DNA of 64,000 bases, taken from the NCBI RefSeq assembly GCF_007855645.1, contig NZ_CP042262.1:186001-250000 (forward strand). The letters are read 5' to 3'. Each line of letters begins with the position of its first letter. The first letter of the stretch is position 1. The notes below the pieces were generated by a model. That model did not search any database and was not told the DNA's origin. It saw nothing but the letters and a program-made list of their open reading frames with translations. This stretch comes from Qingshengfaniella alkalisoli. Lineage in GTDB: Bacteria > Pseudomonadota > Alphaproteobacteria > Rhodobacterales > Rhodobacteraceae. Positions 50,053 through 58,877 of this stretch are shown here, in pieces. Made by a program: the position numbers and the translations under genes.

Positions 50053-50483
50053 TCCCGATTGGCAGGCGGCCATGGCCGGTCTCCTCAGCGGTGTGCTTGT
50101 GCAAAACCACTATTTAGGCCGGAGACCCGACAATGGCCACTCGCTGCGTCACATAAGGACTACGCAGGGGGCGATGAGCTCTCTGCGGCGCTCCTTCCGG
50201 ACATGCTACGGTCCGAAGTTTGTTGTGCATGCACGTCCGGGACTGGATCGGCAGCGGCGGCGCCAAGACCACCAACGTCGAGCGAGGATCACAGGGGGCA
50301 ATGGATACTACGAAAGCCGCAACGCCTGCTTCTGCGATGGGCTGCGGCAGAAGCAGGGGGCAAGATCCCCTTCTTGCCATACTTCATGTGCACTGTTGCA
50401 CACAGGCTGCGCTCGTATCGACCTTTCTGTTTTCGCCGCGACAACCTAGATCGTGGCTGGAAATTCAAAGATGAGAACACGCC
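50053..50483. other. Intergenic interval without a gene, containing hairpins
   Basis: No supported gene lies here; overlapping short frames on both strands lack recognisable motifs. Features are a 7-bp inverted repeat (GGTCTCC and GGAGACC near 50078-50132), a perfect 11-bp stem at 50325-50357 and, directly after it, GGGG-CAAGAT-CCCC. The last 30 bases hold the azoreductase promoter and ribosome site. Confidence 0.5.
50325..50357. repeat. Perfect 11-bp inverted repeat (hairpin)
   Basis: CCTGCTTCTGC and GCAGAAGCAGG flank an 11-base loop, followed at once by a shorter GGGG/CCCC hairpin. It lies about 270 bases after the DeoR stop, too far for an ordinary terminator of that gene. There is no T-run. 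It may be a transcript end, a recombination scar or an unknown RNA element. Confidence 0.45.
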
Positions 50484-51071
50484 ATGAATATCCTTCACAT
50501 AGATAGCGCAATTACCGGAGATGCGTCGGTGTCGCGTCTGCTTACCGCCGAAATAGTCGCGAAGCTCAAGGCCGGGCGTCGTGACGCCACCGTGACTTAC
50601 CGCGACCTTGCCGAGGGCGTGCCTGCCATCGATAATGACTGGTTTCACGCTGTCCGCCAATCGCCGGAGACCCCGACAGCCGATCAACAAGCGCTGATCG
50701 ACGTTTCGGATCGTTTCTTGGCGGAAGTGAAAGACGCCGATGTGTTGGTGATTGGTTTGCCGATCTACAATTTCACGCTTACGGCGCAGTTGAAGAACTG
50801 GTTCGACCAGATCGCACGGGCTGGCATCAGCTTCCGCTATACGGCCGAAGGTCCCGAAGGGCTGATGAAAGGCAAACGCGCGATTGTCGCCTATGCCGCC
50901 GCGGGTACTCCGATCGGCTCTGAACTGGATTTTGCGTCCGGCTATATCCGTCACATGCTGGGGTTCATAGGCATCACGGATGTCGAGTTCGTTCCGGCCG
51001 ACGGTCTTGCCTTTGACCGGGATGCCGGACTGGCACGCGCCCGGACTGCGTTGGACAAGATCGCAGCCTGA
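50484..51071 (+). CDS. azoR: FMN-dependent NADH azoreductase / quinone reductase
   Basis: This 195-residue flavodoxin-like oxidoreductase matches AzoR proteins in length and motifs: ILHIDSAITGDASVSRLLT for FMN phosphate binding, VLVIGLPIYNFTLTAQLKNWFDQIARAGISFRY (abridged) for the flavin ring and interface, and SGYIRHMLGFIGITDVEFVPADGL near the C-terminus. Such enzymes reduce quinones and azo compounds by two electrons and help against thiol or electrophile stress. It is monocistronic between unrelated loci. Confidence 0.88.
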   Translation: MNILHIDSAITGDASVSRLLTAEIVAKLKAGRRDATVTYRDLAEGVPAIDNDWFHAVRQSPETPTADQQALIDVSDRFLAEVKDADVLVIGLPIYNFTLTAQLKNWFDQIARAGISFRYTAEGPEGLMKGKRAIVAYAAAGTPIGSELDFASGYIRHMLGFIGITDVEFVPADGLAFDRDAGLARARTALDKIAA

Positions 51072-51396
51072 TTGGCACAGGGGCCAAGGATTCGGGCTGA
51101 CACATAATCCGCATGTGGGGTGTTTCCTGACCTCTCATGCGGCTGGCCCGCGGCGATAATCGGCGGCGTCGATGACGGTGTAGGGCGAAGCAGCGGAAGC
51201 GATTGTGCCCGACAGGTTCGGGGGCCCGGAACGATTTGTTAATTATGCCACACGTGGTTCAATCGTCGCACGATGGCTTGTCGCGTCGCAGTGGAAATTT
51301 CGATCGACTGCTCCGAAAGCTGGAACAAACCGTGCAAATGGTACGTCCCCCAAGCAAGCGGTCATCGTTTGCTCACTGCATTCCTCTTATCCAAGT
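51072..51396. other. Gene-free interval between azoreductase and response regulator
   Basis: The interval separates the convergent azoreductase and response-regulator genes. Small reading frames on the plus strand show no known motif. I see no tRNA, clear terminator or insertion-sequence signature, and nothing else that I can support. Confidence 0.5.
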
Positions 51397-52035
51397 TTAT
51401 ATCACACCGCGTCGGATCGCCTCTGCGACGGCCTGTACCCTGTTGGCGGCATCCAATTTCAAGGTGATTTCCTGGACCCGGCGTTTGACCGTGATTTCTG
51501 TCATGGCCAATTGATCTGCGATGTCTTGTGATCTTCCCCCCGCCGCCAGAATGCGCAGCATTTGTACGTCACGTGGACTAAGACCACTGTCACGGCGGAT
51601 CTGCTGCGTGGCAACGCGGCGGTATTCTTCCATCATGGTTGCGATCAGTTCATGCGACAGTGTGCGTTCGCCGCGGTGCACGGCGCGAATGGCGGATGCC
51701 AGCGTTTCGTAGGAATTGGACTTCAGCAGGTAGGCGTCGGCCTGCGCCGCCAAGGCACCGAGAAGGTATTCCTTGTCCTCGTAGGTCGACAGTACCACGC
51801 ATCCCGGTGGCGAAGGCAGGCTCTTCAGCCGTCGCACGAGTTGAATGCCATCTAGCCCGCCCAACCGGATATCGACGGTTACCACATCGGGACGCATGCG
51901 AGGAGCAAGCTCCAGCGCCTCCGCGGCATTGGCGGCCTCGGCAATGACGGTAATATCGCCTTCGTCCTCCAGGACGCTGCGCACGCCCTGACGAAAGATC
52001 TGATGATCATCAATGATCATGGCGCGAATGGTCAT
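51397..52035 (-). CDS. NarL/FixJ-family response regulator
   Basis: This 212-residue regulator has a receiver domain (about residues 1-120) with the acidic pair Asp9-Asp10, the phospho-acceptor Asp55 in VVTVDIRLGG, Ser/Thr at 82-83 and Lys104 in YLLKSN. A LuxR-type helix-turn-helix follows (SGLSPRDVQMLRILAAGGRSQDIADQLAMTEITVKRRVQEITLKLDAANRVQAVAEAIRRG, abridged). It overlaps the kinase gene by four bases and forms a two-component pair with it. Its targets are unknown; the pair stands apart from the catabolic operons. Confidence 0.9.
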   Translation of the reverse strand: MTIRAMIIDDHQIFRQGVRSVLEDEGDITVIAEAANAAEALELAPRMRPDVVTVDIRLGGLDGIQLVRRLKSLPSPPGCVVLSTYEDKEYLLGALAAQADAYLLKSNSYETLASAIRAVHRGERTLSHELIATMMEEYRRVATQQIRRDSGLSPRDVQMLRILAAGGRSQDIADQLAMTEITVKRRVQEITLKLDAANRVQAVAEAIRRGVI

Positions 52036-54284
52036 GCTGCAGTGCTCTCCGGGCTGAGTGTAAAGACAATTTTGGTTCCTCGGCCGGGTCTGGTTTCGAG
52101 GATCAGCTCGCCCCCGACGGAACGCGATCGTTCTCGCATACCAACCAGTCCGAGGCCCGGTTCGTCGGTGTCTTCGACGAAACCACGCCCGTCATCCGCG
52201 ACGCTCACCTGCAACTCGTTGTTGTTGAAATCGATTGCCACCCCGAGATGCGCGGCGCCGGAATGGCGAACGCAGTTCTGGCACGCCTCCTGCACGATCC
52301 GGTAGATGGCCAGCTCGACCTCCGGCGCGAGCGTCACCGGCGTGCCCCGGACGTCGAAGGACAGGTCGATCCCGACATGCCGCCTGATTGCGGAGGTATG
52401 ATTGTCCAGCGCAGCTACGAGGCCCATCTCGTCCAGCAGGGTTGGACGCAGCGCGTAGATGATCTGCTTCATTTCGTGATGAGAGTCGTCAAGCGTCTTT
52501 TGGCACTCCAGAATCCTCTGCTCCAGCTTGGGATCCTCGCCGACACGCCGGCGAATGCTTTGTAGCTGGTATGTCGCCGCCAGGATCGACTGGGCCACGC
52601 TGTCGTGTAGCTCATAGGCAATACGTTGGCGTTCGGATTCCTGTATCTGCACCAAGCGGCGGCAGAGCAGGCGCAGTTCTTCGGCCTTGGCACTGATATC
52701 CTGATGGGCAAGTTCCAATTGTCGGGTGCGCTGCGCAACCTCGCGTTCCAGGCCGCTGCTCAGGTGGCGCGCGCGCTCGAACAGGCGGGCGTTTTCTATG
52801 GCCACAACGGCCTGCTCCGAGAAGGCCCTGAGTATGCGCGCATGGTCTGCCGTAAAGAAATCCGGTTCGGGCCAGTCCACGCAGAGCCACCCGACGCAAT
52901 CACGCCCGTGAACCAGCGGCACGGCGAGCCATGACACGATCTGTTCGGTGCCGGGATGCCACGACCATTGCTTTTCGCGCCGCACGTCTTGGATTACAAG
53001 TGTTTCGTGCTGTTCGATCACGGGGCGCGACAGAGGGGCGGAATTCGGCGCGAAGCTGTGACTCATCACCCGCGCGTTGTCGGGAAAGCCCACTGCAGCA
53101 ACGGCGCGCATCAGACCGTCCTCGCCCTGCAGGGTGACGCGGCTGCCGCGGTAGGGCACGACGCGGCGCAGTTCGCGCAACACCGCGCCGAGCACATGAT
53201 CCTGCTCCAGCTTTGAGGAAATGATACGCGACACGTCGGCCAGTGTATCCGACAGCTCCCGCTCGCGCCGCTCGGCGGCAAACAACCGGTGCTGTTCGAT
53301 GGCGGGAGCGATCTGATCTGCGATCGTCTGTAGCAGGACCACATCCTCGCGGGGAAATGCGCTGTAGATGTCGCTTTGAATGTCCAGCACACCAATCACG
53401 CGTTGACCAAGACGCAGGGGCAGGGCCAGCTCGGATCGTGTATCCGGCAGAAGGCTGTTGGGCGCGAAATGAGCATCGCTGCGCACATCGGGCGAGTTCC
53501 ACAGCCGTCCCGACTGTGCCACCCGACCGATGATCCCGTGGCCCAGGGTGGCCGAGCATCCCGCAACGGCGAGCTTCTCCGCATACGGGCCGTCCGCATG
53601 CGCAAGTTCGACGCGGCTTGTGTCGTCGTCCGTCAGCAGCAACTGGATGTGTTCGTAGCCCAGGGATTGCCGGATCAGCCGTGTGATTTCGCGAAACAAC
53701 AGACTGCGGTCATGAATGGTCGTCATCTGCTGACCGAGTTGATGGATCAGCGACAAATGTCCCCGTATATGCGCGATCTGGCGCGCGTGACTCGCCACAT
53801 CGAGAAAGCCCACCAGATCATCTGCCGCGAGTTCAGCCAATTCAGCGGCATTCTCGGTAGAGCCAGCCGCACGAGGTATCGCAATGATGAGTGCTCCGAC
53901 TTGAGCCTCGATCGACAGCAATGGTGCGACGACCAATTTGTCGCCACTTGCCAGAGCCCGTTTGCGAACAACCTCTGGTGCGAAGTTGCCCAGTGAGGAT
54001 CTCAGATCCGTGAGAAGTCGGCGCATGCTATCGGGAGCCGGACCTCTGATAGTCAGTTGGCTGGCGCGCCCGCTGCCAAGCACCAGCGCCCCCCAGCTAG
54101 CACCGGCGACACGCAAGGCCCGGTCCAGCCGTGCTGTCAAACCTGAGCGTTCAGCCTCTTCCAGACCGACGGCGCCGATCCGCTGAAGGCGTGAGGCGTG
54201 AAGGCCCTCATCGTCATCGCGAAAACGAGGGTGCGCGGCCAGTGTCCCTTCAGGCAGTTCGGTTTCCGTGATAACTAGGCCCAT
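52032..54284 (-). CDS. Soluble NarX-type histidine kinase with three GAF domains
   Basis: This 750-residue sensor kinase has no membrane segment. Three GAF-like modules can be outlined at about residues 40-165, 190-335 (IIGRVAQSGRLW, LALPLRLGQRVIGVLDIQSD) and 355-500 (WLAVPLVHGRDCVGWLCVDW). A coiled linker follows, then a HisKA_3 domain with His560 in QRIAYELHDSVAQSIL, and a HATPase (N box EACQNCVRHSG, DDGRGF, GLGLVGMRERSRSVGG). It probably senses an intracellular small molecule or redox/gas signal and phosphorylates the NarL-like regulator encoded next. Three GAF domains in one soluble HisKA_3 kinase is less common than one or two. Confidence 0.9.
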   Translation of the reverse strand: MGLVITETELPEGTLAAHPRFRDDDEGLHASRLQRIGAVGLEEAERSGLTARLDRALRVAGASWGALVLGSGRASQLTIRGPAPDSMRRLLTDLRSSLGNFAPEVVRKRALASGDKLVVAPLLSIEAQVGALIIAIPRAAGSTENAAELAELAADDLVGFLDVASHARQIAHIRGHLSLIHQLGQQMTTIHDRSLLFREITRLIRQSLGYEHIQLLLTDDDTSRVELAHADGPYAEKLAVAGCSATLGHGIIGRVAQSGRLWNSPDVRSDAHFAPNSLLPDTRSELALPLRLGQRVIGVLDIQSDIYSAFPREDVVLLQTIADQIAPAIEQHRLFAAERRERELSDTLADVSRIISSKLEQDHVLGAVLRELRRVVPYRGSRVTLQGEDGLMRAVAAVGFPDNARVMSHSFAPNSAPLSRPVIEQHETLVIQDVRREKQWSWHPGTEQIVSWLAVPLVHGRDCVGWLCVDWPEPDFFTADHARILRAFSEQAVVAIENARLFERARHLSSGLEREVAQRTRQLELAHQDISAKAEELRLLCRRLVQIQESERQRIAYELHDSVAQSILAATYQLQSIRRRVGEDPKLEQRILECQKTLDDSHHEMKQIIYALRPTLLDEMGLVAALDNHTSAIRRHVGIDLSFDVRGTPVTLAPEVELAIYRIVQEACQNCVRHSGAAHLGVAIDFNNNELQVSVADDGRGFVEDTDEPGLGLVGMRERSRSVGGELILETRPGRGTKIVFTLSPESTAA

Positions 54285-54401
54285 TGGCCTATGCGATTGT
54301 GTTGTTCATCCATGTTCTGTTGTTCGCAGCCCATTAGTTTCATGCGGCCCTGATATGAACTGTCCCAGATCAGGCGTCTCAGAAAGCCTGCCATCCTTGA
54401 A

Positions 54402-54902
54402 CTAAGTTTGTCCACGCCGGAAAGTTCTGGCGACCTTACCTGCGCACTCTTTTCCGACATAGGCGCTGTGTGCGTTGCGGTATTGAAGATCAGACACGCG
54501 AAGACAAAACGCGCAGTCTGGGTCCACGATGACCAAATCCGCATCGCTTCCGGGACGGGCGGTTCCCATACGCGGATATATCCCCATGATCCTGGCCGGG
54601 CTGGTGCTTATCATCCCGGCAAGATAGGGTAGCGAGAGACCGTGTCGCACTACACCTTCGGTCAACATCGCGGACAGCACCGACTGGAGGTCCGAAATCC
54701 AGCCCCAGAGCATGTAATCGACGAGGCTTTGGTCTGGCCTGACTTTCAGGGCCAGCGCCTGTGTATTAACCGTCGGCGGTACGGCGTTGAGGGGCATCTC
54801 GACGGTAGTGCCGTCGTCCATCAGCGGGCTGCCCGAAAAAATCCTGTCGTCGGACATCAGCCTGGTGTTGCGCAGATAGGTGTCGGCGCTGGCCATGATC
54901 AT
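54402..54902 (-). pseudogene. Internally deleted allantoinase/dihydropyrimidinase-family gene
   Basis: The 166-codon frame reads as pieces of a cyclic-amidohydrolase of about 450 residues: an N-terminal strand (NTRLMSDDRIFSG), a jump to DDGTTVEMPLNAVPPTVN and SLVDYMLWGW from the barrel start, then a jump to the C-terminus LPYLAGMISTSPARIMG and PGSDADLVIVDPDCAF with YVGKECAGKVARTFRRG. The HxH, lysine and later His/Asp metal ligands are all missing, so it cannot be an active hydrolase. Intact reading through the joints suggests deletions in frame or a gene call across a decayed copy. It overlaps the preceding DUF6282-like gene by four bases and ends the operon, so its loss may have removed one pathway step. 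Confidence 0.75.
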
Positions 54903-55891
54903 TCCATCCCGATCAACCGCGCGGGGTTAGTGGCCGTCATCAGTCGCACTTCTTCGATGGAGAAACCGAAATACAGCAGCATCGAGATCATCATCCGCAT
55001 CCCTTCGATCGGCGAGGGGAGGACGCGAATGCCGTAATCGGTTGCAAGGACGAACTGCTCCGGGCCGACATCGCGGATTCCCTGTAACCATCGCATAGCC
55101 TTGCCGTGTACGACGGAATGCATATCCATCAGTTCCCGTTCGACGTAGTAATGTGTATGCGGCATCGCTGGGCCGCCGAAGTCAACAGCACAGGCTTCGA
55201 GAAACACACCTTTCTGAGCCAGAGATTTTTGTTCGTCAACTGACAGGAGCGTCCGGGCAGGGTGCGCGACAAGCACTTTTTCGATCCCCGCCGCCTGTGC
55301 CAGTTCGACGATCCGCAGGGCCTCGGGGCCTGACACGTGACCGGTGTTCAGATAGACCTCGGGCCGCTCGGCCACCATGTCCAGGATCTCCTTGAGCGCA
55401 TCAGGCACCGGACCGTCGAGTGGAATGCGGATGGCGCGCTCCAGCTCCCTTTCCCGGAAGCCGGGGATGGCATCCTTGAACGGCACGAGTTCGCCATCGA
55501 CGAACGCCGACTCCGCCATCGCCGAATGGTGTGTGCAGTGCGATCCGAAACTGATCATCCGACACCCATCGCCGAGATTCAGTGCAGTGCGCACAGCGCG
55601 CGGGTTCATCCCGTCATGACAGGAGTTCATCAGGTAGCCGCCATAGGTCCGGAAATCCTTCATGTAGCGGTTGACCATCCAGGCCGTGCCCGAAGCCCAT
55701 CCGAATACATCGTAGTACAGGATGCTCCGCAGCCCCGCATCCCGCGCCATCTGTGCAACCTGTATCGGGTCGAAATGACCGGGATTGGACCGAAGCACCG
55801 GCCCCGCGTGAACGTGACTGTCGATTGCGCCGACGAGCAATTCGTCGGGCAGTTCCATCGTGCGTCCGTAGAAGGGTTCGTAAGTTGCCAT
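54899..55891 (-). CDS. DUF6282-like TIM-barrel metal hydrolase, copy 2
   Basis: This 330-residue protein belongs to the amidohydrolase/PHP-like TIM-barrel group I recognise as DUF6282. It has the HxH metal motif in GAIDSHVHAGPVLRSNPGH near residue 22, ISFGSHCTHHSA near 118, YLNTGHVSGPEALRI near 188, VLVAHPARTLLS near 211 and FVLATDYGIRVLPSP near 280, with NPARLIG at the end. The reaction is unknown; hydrolysis of a cyclic amide, lactone or imide would suit the fold. GGAGG precedes the ATG at 55891. It is about half identical by eye to the adjacent copy, so the two arose by duplication. Confidence 0.75.
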   Translation of the reverse strand: MATYEPFYGRTMELPDELLVGAIDSHVHAGPVLRSNPGHFDPIQVAQMARDAGLRSILYYDVFGWASGTAWMVNRYMKDFRTYGGYLMNSCHDGMNPRAVRTALNLGDGCRMISFGSHCTHHSAMAESAFVDGELVPFKDAIPGFRERELERAIRIPLDGPVPDALKEILDMVAERPEVYLNTGHVSGPEALRIVELAQAAGIEKVLVAHPARTLLSVDEQKSLAQKGVFLEACAVDFGGPAMPHTHYYVERELMDMHSVVHGKAMRWLQGIRDVGPEQFVLATDYGIRVLPSPIEGMRMMISMLLYFGFSIEEVRLMTATNPARLIGME

Positions 55892-55901
55892 CCCGTGCCT
55901 C

Positions 55902-56906
55902 CTATTCCGGCTCGAGGCCAAGCAGGCGCGCCGGGTTGTGAGCGGTCATGGTGCGGATTTCCTCGGGCGTGAATTCATAATCCAGCAAGGTCGTGATCAG
56001 TGTTCGCATCCCCTGAACCGGGGTCGAGGCCGCGCGAATGCCGTAATCCGTTGCCAACACGAAATGTTCCGGGCCGACTTCACGGATATCGGCCATCCAC
56101 TGCGACGCGGTCGGGCGTTTGCGTGGCATGTCGCCGCTGCGATCCATGTATTCCTTTTCGACGTAGTAATGTGTGCGCGGGGCATGCGGATAGAGCCAGT
56201 CCACGAGGCACCCTTCAAGAAACACACCGCGCCGCGCGGCGTCCTTTTGCTGTTCTACGCTCAGTTGCTGGCGGGCGGGATGAGCGATCAGAACCTTCTG
56301 GATGCCGAACTCTTCAGCCAGGTCCAGCAGCCTGAGAACCTCTGGGCCGGAGACATGGCCGGTATTGAGGTAAACATCGGGATGGGCGGCGATCATCTCC
56401 AGAATTTCGGCCAGATCGTCTGAAATCGGTCCATCGACCGGAATCCTGACTGAACGTGGTATTTCTTCTGCGGCAAATTTCGGAAATGCATCCTTCAGTG
56501 GAACGAGTTCGCCATCGATGATCGTCGATTCCCTGCTTGCGGAGAATTCGGTGCAGTGCGAACCGAAGCTGATGAAACAGCAGCCTTGTTCCATGTAGAG
56601 CGCCGTTCTGACCGAGCGTGGATTCAGCCCGCCATGGCAGGAATTCATCAGGTACCCACCAAAAGTCCGAATGCCGGGAACATGGCGGTTCACCATCCAC
56701 GCCGTGCCGGACGCCCAGCCGAACACGTCGTAATAGACGATGGAACGCATGCCCGCATCGCGTGCTTCAACCGCCACTTCGAATGGGTCCTGATGCCCGG
56801 GGTTCGAGCGCAGGACAGGCCCGGCATGGACATGGCTGTCAATGGCACCCACGAGCAATTCGGAGGGCAGATCCATCGACCGGTCATAGAAGTTCTCGTG
56901 TATCAT
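55902..56906 (-). CDS. DUF6282-like TIM-barrel metal hydrolase, copy 1
   Basis: This 334-residue paralogue of the downstream gene carries the same motifs in the same order: DSHVHAGPVLRSNPGH, FISFGSHCTEFSA, VYLNTGHVSGPEVLRLL, KVLIAHPARQQLS and FVLATDYGIRAASTPVQGM. The ATG at 56906 aligns the start with that of the paralogue; an ATG at 56933 that overlaps the ABC ATPase stop is the alternative. Ten bases separate the two copies. Position after a complete dipeptide-type importer suggests that both act on the imported compound, perhaps on stereoisomers or successive intermediates. No characterised homologue is known to me. Confidence 0.75.
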   Translation of the reverse strand: MIHENFYDRSMDLPSELLVGAIDSHVHAGPVLRSNPGHQDPFEVAVEARDAGMRSIVYYDVFGWASGTAWMVNRHVPGIRTFGGYLMNSCHGGLNPRSVRTALYMEQGCCFISFGSHCTEFSASRESTIIDGELVPLKDAFPKFAAEEIPRSVRIPVDGPISDDLAEILEMIAAHPDVYLNTGHVSGPEVLRLLDLAEEFGIQKVLIAHPARQQLSVEQQKDAARRGVFLEGCLVDWLYPHAPRTHYYVEKEYMDRSGDMPRKRPTASQWMADIREVGPEHFVLATDYGIRAASTPVQGMRTLITTLLDYEFTPEEIRTMTAHNPARLLGLEPE

Positions 56907-56929
56907 CGGACCACAGTTTCCTTTCGTTG

Positions 56930-57916
56930 TCATGGGGTTGGTCGTGTTTTCCCGGCGGCGCGATCCTGCGCGAGCCAGCAAGTTGCAAAGTGATCCTGCC
57001 CTACCGACGTTCTGGGAGGGTCGGTGACACAGCGTTCATGCGCGAATGGACAGCGCGCCCTCATGGGGCACTCCCCGGGGCGCACGTTTCCCAGCACAAG
57101 TTCTCCGTGAAGGGCCACAGGGTCACGCTCCAGTGGATGGATGCGGGGGGACGCGTCCAGCAAGGCCTGCGTATACGGGTGCGCCGGTGACGTCAGGACG
57201 CGCTCGGCGGGGCCCTCTTCGACGATACTGCCCAGGTACATCACGATCACGCGTTCGCACATGTAACGTACAACCGCTATGTCATGGCTGATGAAGAGAA
57301 AGGCTGTGCCTGTTTCTTCACGTAGCTGTTTGAGCGTGCGAAGCACCTGGGCCTGAACCGATACATCCAGCGCCGAGGTCGGTTCGTCCAGCACCACCAC
57401 CTTGGGTTCACAAGCGAGCGCCCGCATGATGGCTACCCGTTGGCGTTCGCCACCCGATAGCTGGCGGGGGAAGCGGTCCAACATAGACGGATCCAGGCCG
57501 ACCAGCCGTGCAAGCTTTTCGATCCGCGCCGCTTCTTCACGACGCGGCACAACGGCAAAATTTCGCAGTGGCTGCGTCACGAACTGTCGAACGCTCATAC
57601 GCGGGTTCAGGCAGGTTTCCGGTCGTTGGAACACGATCTGGGTGTTCTTGCGAAACCGGCGCAGATCACGACCATTGAGATTGGTCAGATTGCGGTGTCC
57701 GATCAGGATCTCTCCCGTTTCGGGGCGGTCCAATCCGACAAGGCAACGCGCCAACGTGCTTTTGCCGCAGCCGCTTTCGCCGATGAGGCCCACTGTCTCA
57801 CCGGCAGAGATATCCAAGCTCACGTCACGCGCGCCAACACTGATCGCCTCGGGGTCGTCGGGATTGTTGAACAAGCGCGAAACCTGCCGAACGGAGAGCA
57901 CAGGGTCCATATTCAT
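56930..57916 (-). CDS. Peptide-type ABC transporter ATPase (DppF family)
   Basis: This 328-residue ATPase shows Walker A GESGCGKST, Q-loop IVFQRPETCLNPRMSVRQFV, signature LSGGERQRVAIMRAL, Walker B VVVLDEPTSALDVSVQAQVL and the Cys-containing tail PGECPMRARCPFAHERC. The ATG at 57916 is preceded by GAGGTGAG and overlaps the DppD-like stop as ATGA; 39 upstream codons in frame are rejected. It completes the importer of the DUF6282 operon. Confidence 0.88.
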   Translation of the reverse strand: MNMDPVLSVRQVSRLFNNPDDPEAISVGARDVSLDISAGETVGLIGESGCGKSTLARCLVGLDRPETGEILIGHRNLTNLNGRDLRRFRKNTQIVFQRPETCLNPRMSVRQFVTQPLRNFAVVPRREEAARIEKLARLVGLDPSMLDRFPRQLSGGERQRVAIMRALACEPKVVVLDEPTSALDVSVQAQVLRTLKQLREETGTAFLFISHDIAVVRYMCERVIVMYLGSIVEEGPAERVLTSPAHPYTQALLDASPRIHPLERDPVALHGELVLGNVRPGECPMRARCPFAHERCVTDPPRTSVGQDHFATCWLAQDRAAGKTRPTP

Positions 57917-58875
57917 TTGCTCACCTCGTCGTAGAGAACACACTGCACGCTTTGATCGCCTCGCCGTATCGAGGGTGGTCGGGCGGTGTTGCAGATCGGC
58001 TGGGCCTGTGGACAGCGATGCGAGAACCGGCAACGCGCCGCCCGTGCCGGGCCGCCCCAGACGCTGCCTTTGAGCGGCACCAGTTCATGGGGATTGTCGA
58101 CGTCCGGGACTGCCGCGATCAGTCCTTGCGTGTAGGGATGAAGGGGGTTTTTGAACAGCAGTGACCGTTTGCCTGTCTCGACGAGCTGACCCGCATGCAT
58201 GATCGAGATACGGTCGCAATAAACCGATACAAGGGACAGGTTGTGCGCGATCAGCACCAGCGCCATGCCACGTTCGCGGCACATGCCGGTGAGAAACCGC
58301 AGCAACTCCCCCTCTGTGGTTACGTCGAGCGCGGTCGTCGGTTCGTCGGCAATGAGCAGGCGCGGCTTCGTGGCGAGCGCGCATGCCATGGCCACGCGCT
58401 GCGCCTGGCCCCCGCTGATCTGATGAGGGTATTTTCGGCCGTGGTCGTGGTAGCTCAACCCGACGACGCGGAACAGTTCCTCGACCTCGGCGCGGCGGTC
58501 CCTGCCTCGTCCGGCCTTCCCCAGTGCGCGCTCGACCTGACGAGCCACCATCATATAGGGGTTCAGCGCGCCTTTGGCATTCTGGAACAGAAGCGATGCG
58601 CCGCGCGACAGCGATCCGCGCAGCCCCTTCTGGTCGCGTGCAGGAAGCGGGGTGGACCCGATGGAAACACTGCCGGCCACGACATCCAGCCCCCGCGCCG
58701 CCAAGCCAACGGAAGACATCATCGAGATGGATTTTCCCGATCCGCTTTCGCCAACCAGCCCGTAGACCTCGCCGGGATGCACGCGGAGTGACAGTCCATC
58801 GACGATCCGCCGGCGTTCGCCGCCGCGGGTGCTGTCGATGCACAAACCGTCTATGGTGAGCATCGGTTCGGCCAT
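57913..58875 (-). CDS. Peptide-type ABC transporter ATPase (DppD family)
   Basis: This 320-residue ATPase has Walker A GESGSGKSISM, signature ISGGQAQRVAMACAL, Walker B LLIADEPTTALDVTTEGELL and the tail ARCRFSHRCPQAQPIC. The Q-loop region reads LLFQNAKGALNPYMMV, slightly unlike the common form. The ATG at 58875 is chosen because GGAGGG lies six bases ahead; an ATG two codons earlier abuts that site. It starts two bases after the DppC-like stop. Confidence 0.88.
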   Translation of the reverse strand: MAEPMLTIDGLCIDSTRGGERRRIVDGLSLRVHPGEVYGLVGESGSGKSISMMSSVGLAARGLDVVAGSVSIGSTPLPARDQKGLRGSLSRGASLLFQNAKGALNPYMMVARQVERALGKAGRGRDRRAEVEELFRVVGLSYHDHGRKYPHQISGGQAQRVAMACALATKPRLLIADEPTTALDVTTEGELLRFLTGMCRERGMALVLIAHNLSLVSVYCDRISIMHAGQLVETGKRSLLFKNPLHPYTQGLIAAVPDVDNPHELVPLKGSVWGGPARAARCRFSHRCPQAQPICNTARPPSIRRGDQSVQCVLYDEVSK

Positions 58876-58877
58876 GG

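Noticed and set aside
50289-50954. Minus-strand frame of 221 codons across the azoreductase start
   Set aside because: It is mostly antisense to the azoreductase; the remaining part is low-information intergenic sequence with no motif or ribosome site.
51072-51396. Possible IS6 scrap between the azoreductase and response regulator
   Set aside because: I looked for the AYAVWLYFRF, KFGP and LDEVVV blocks in all frames and found none.
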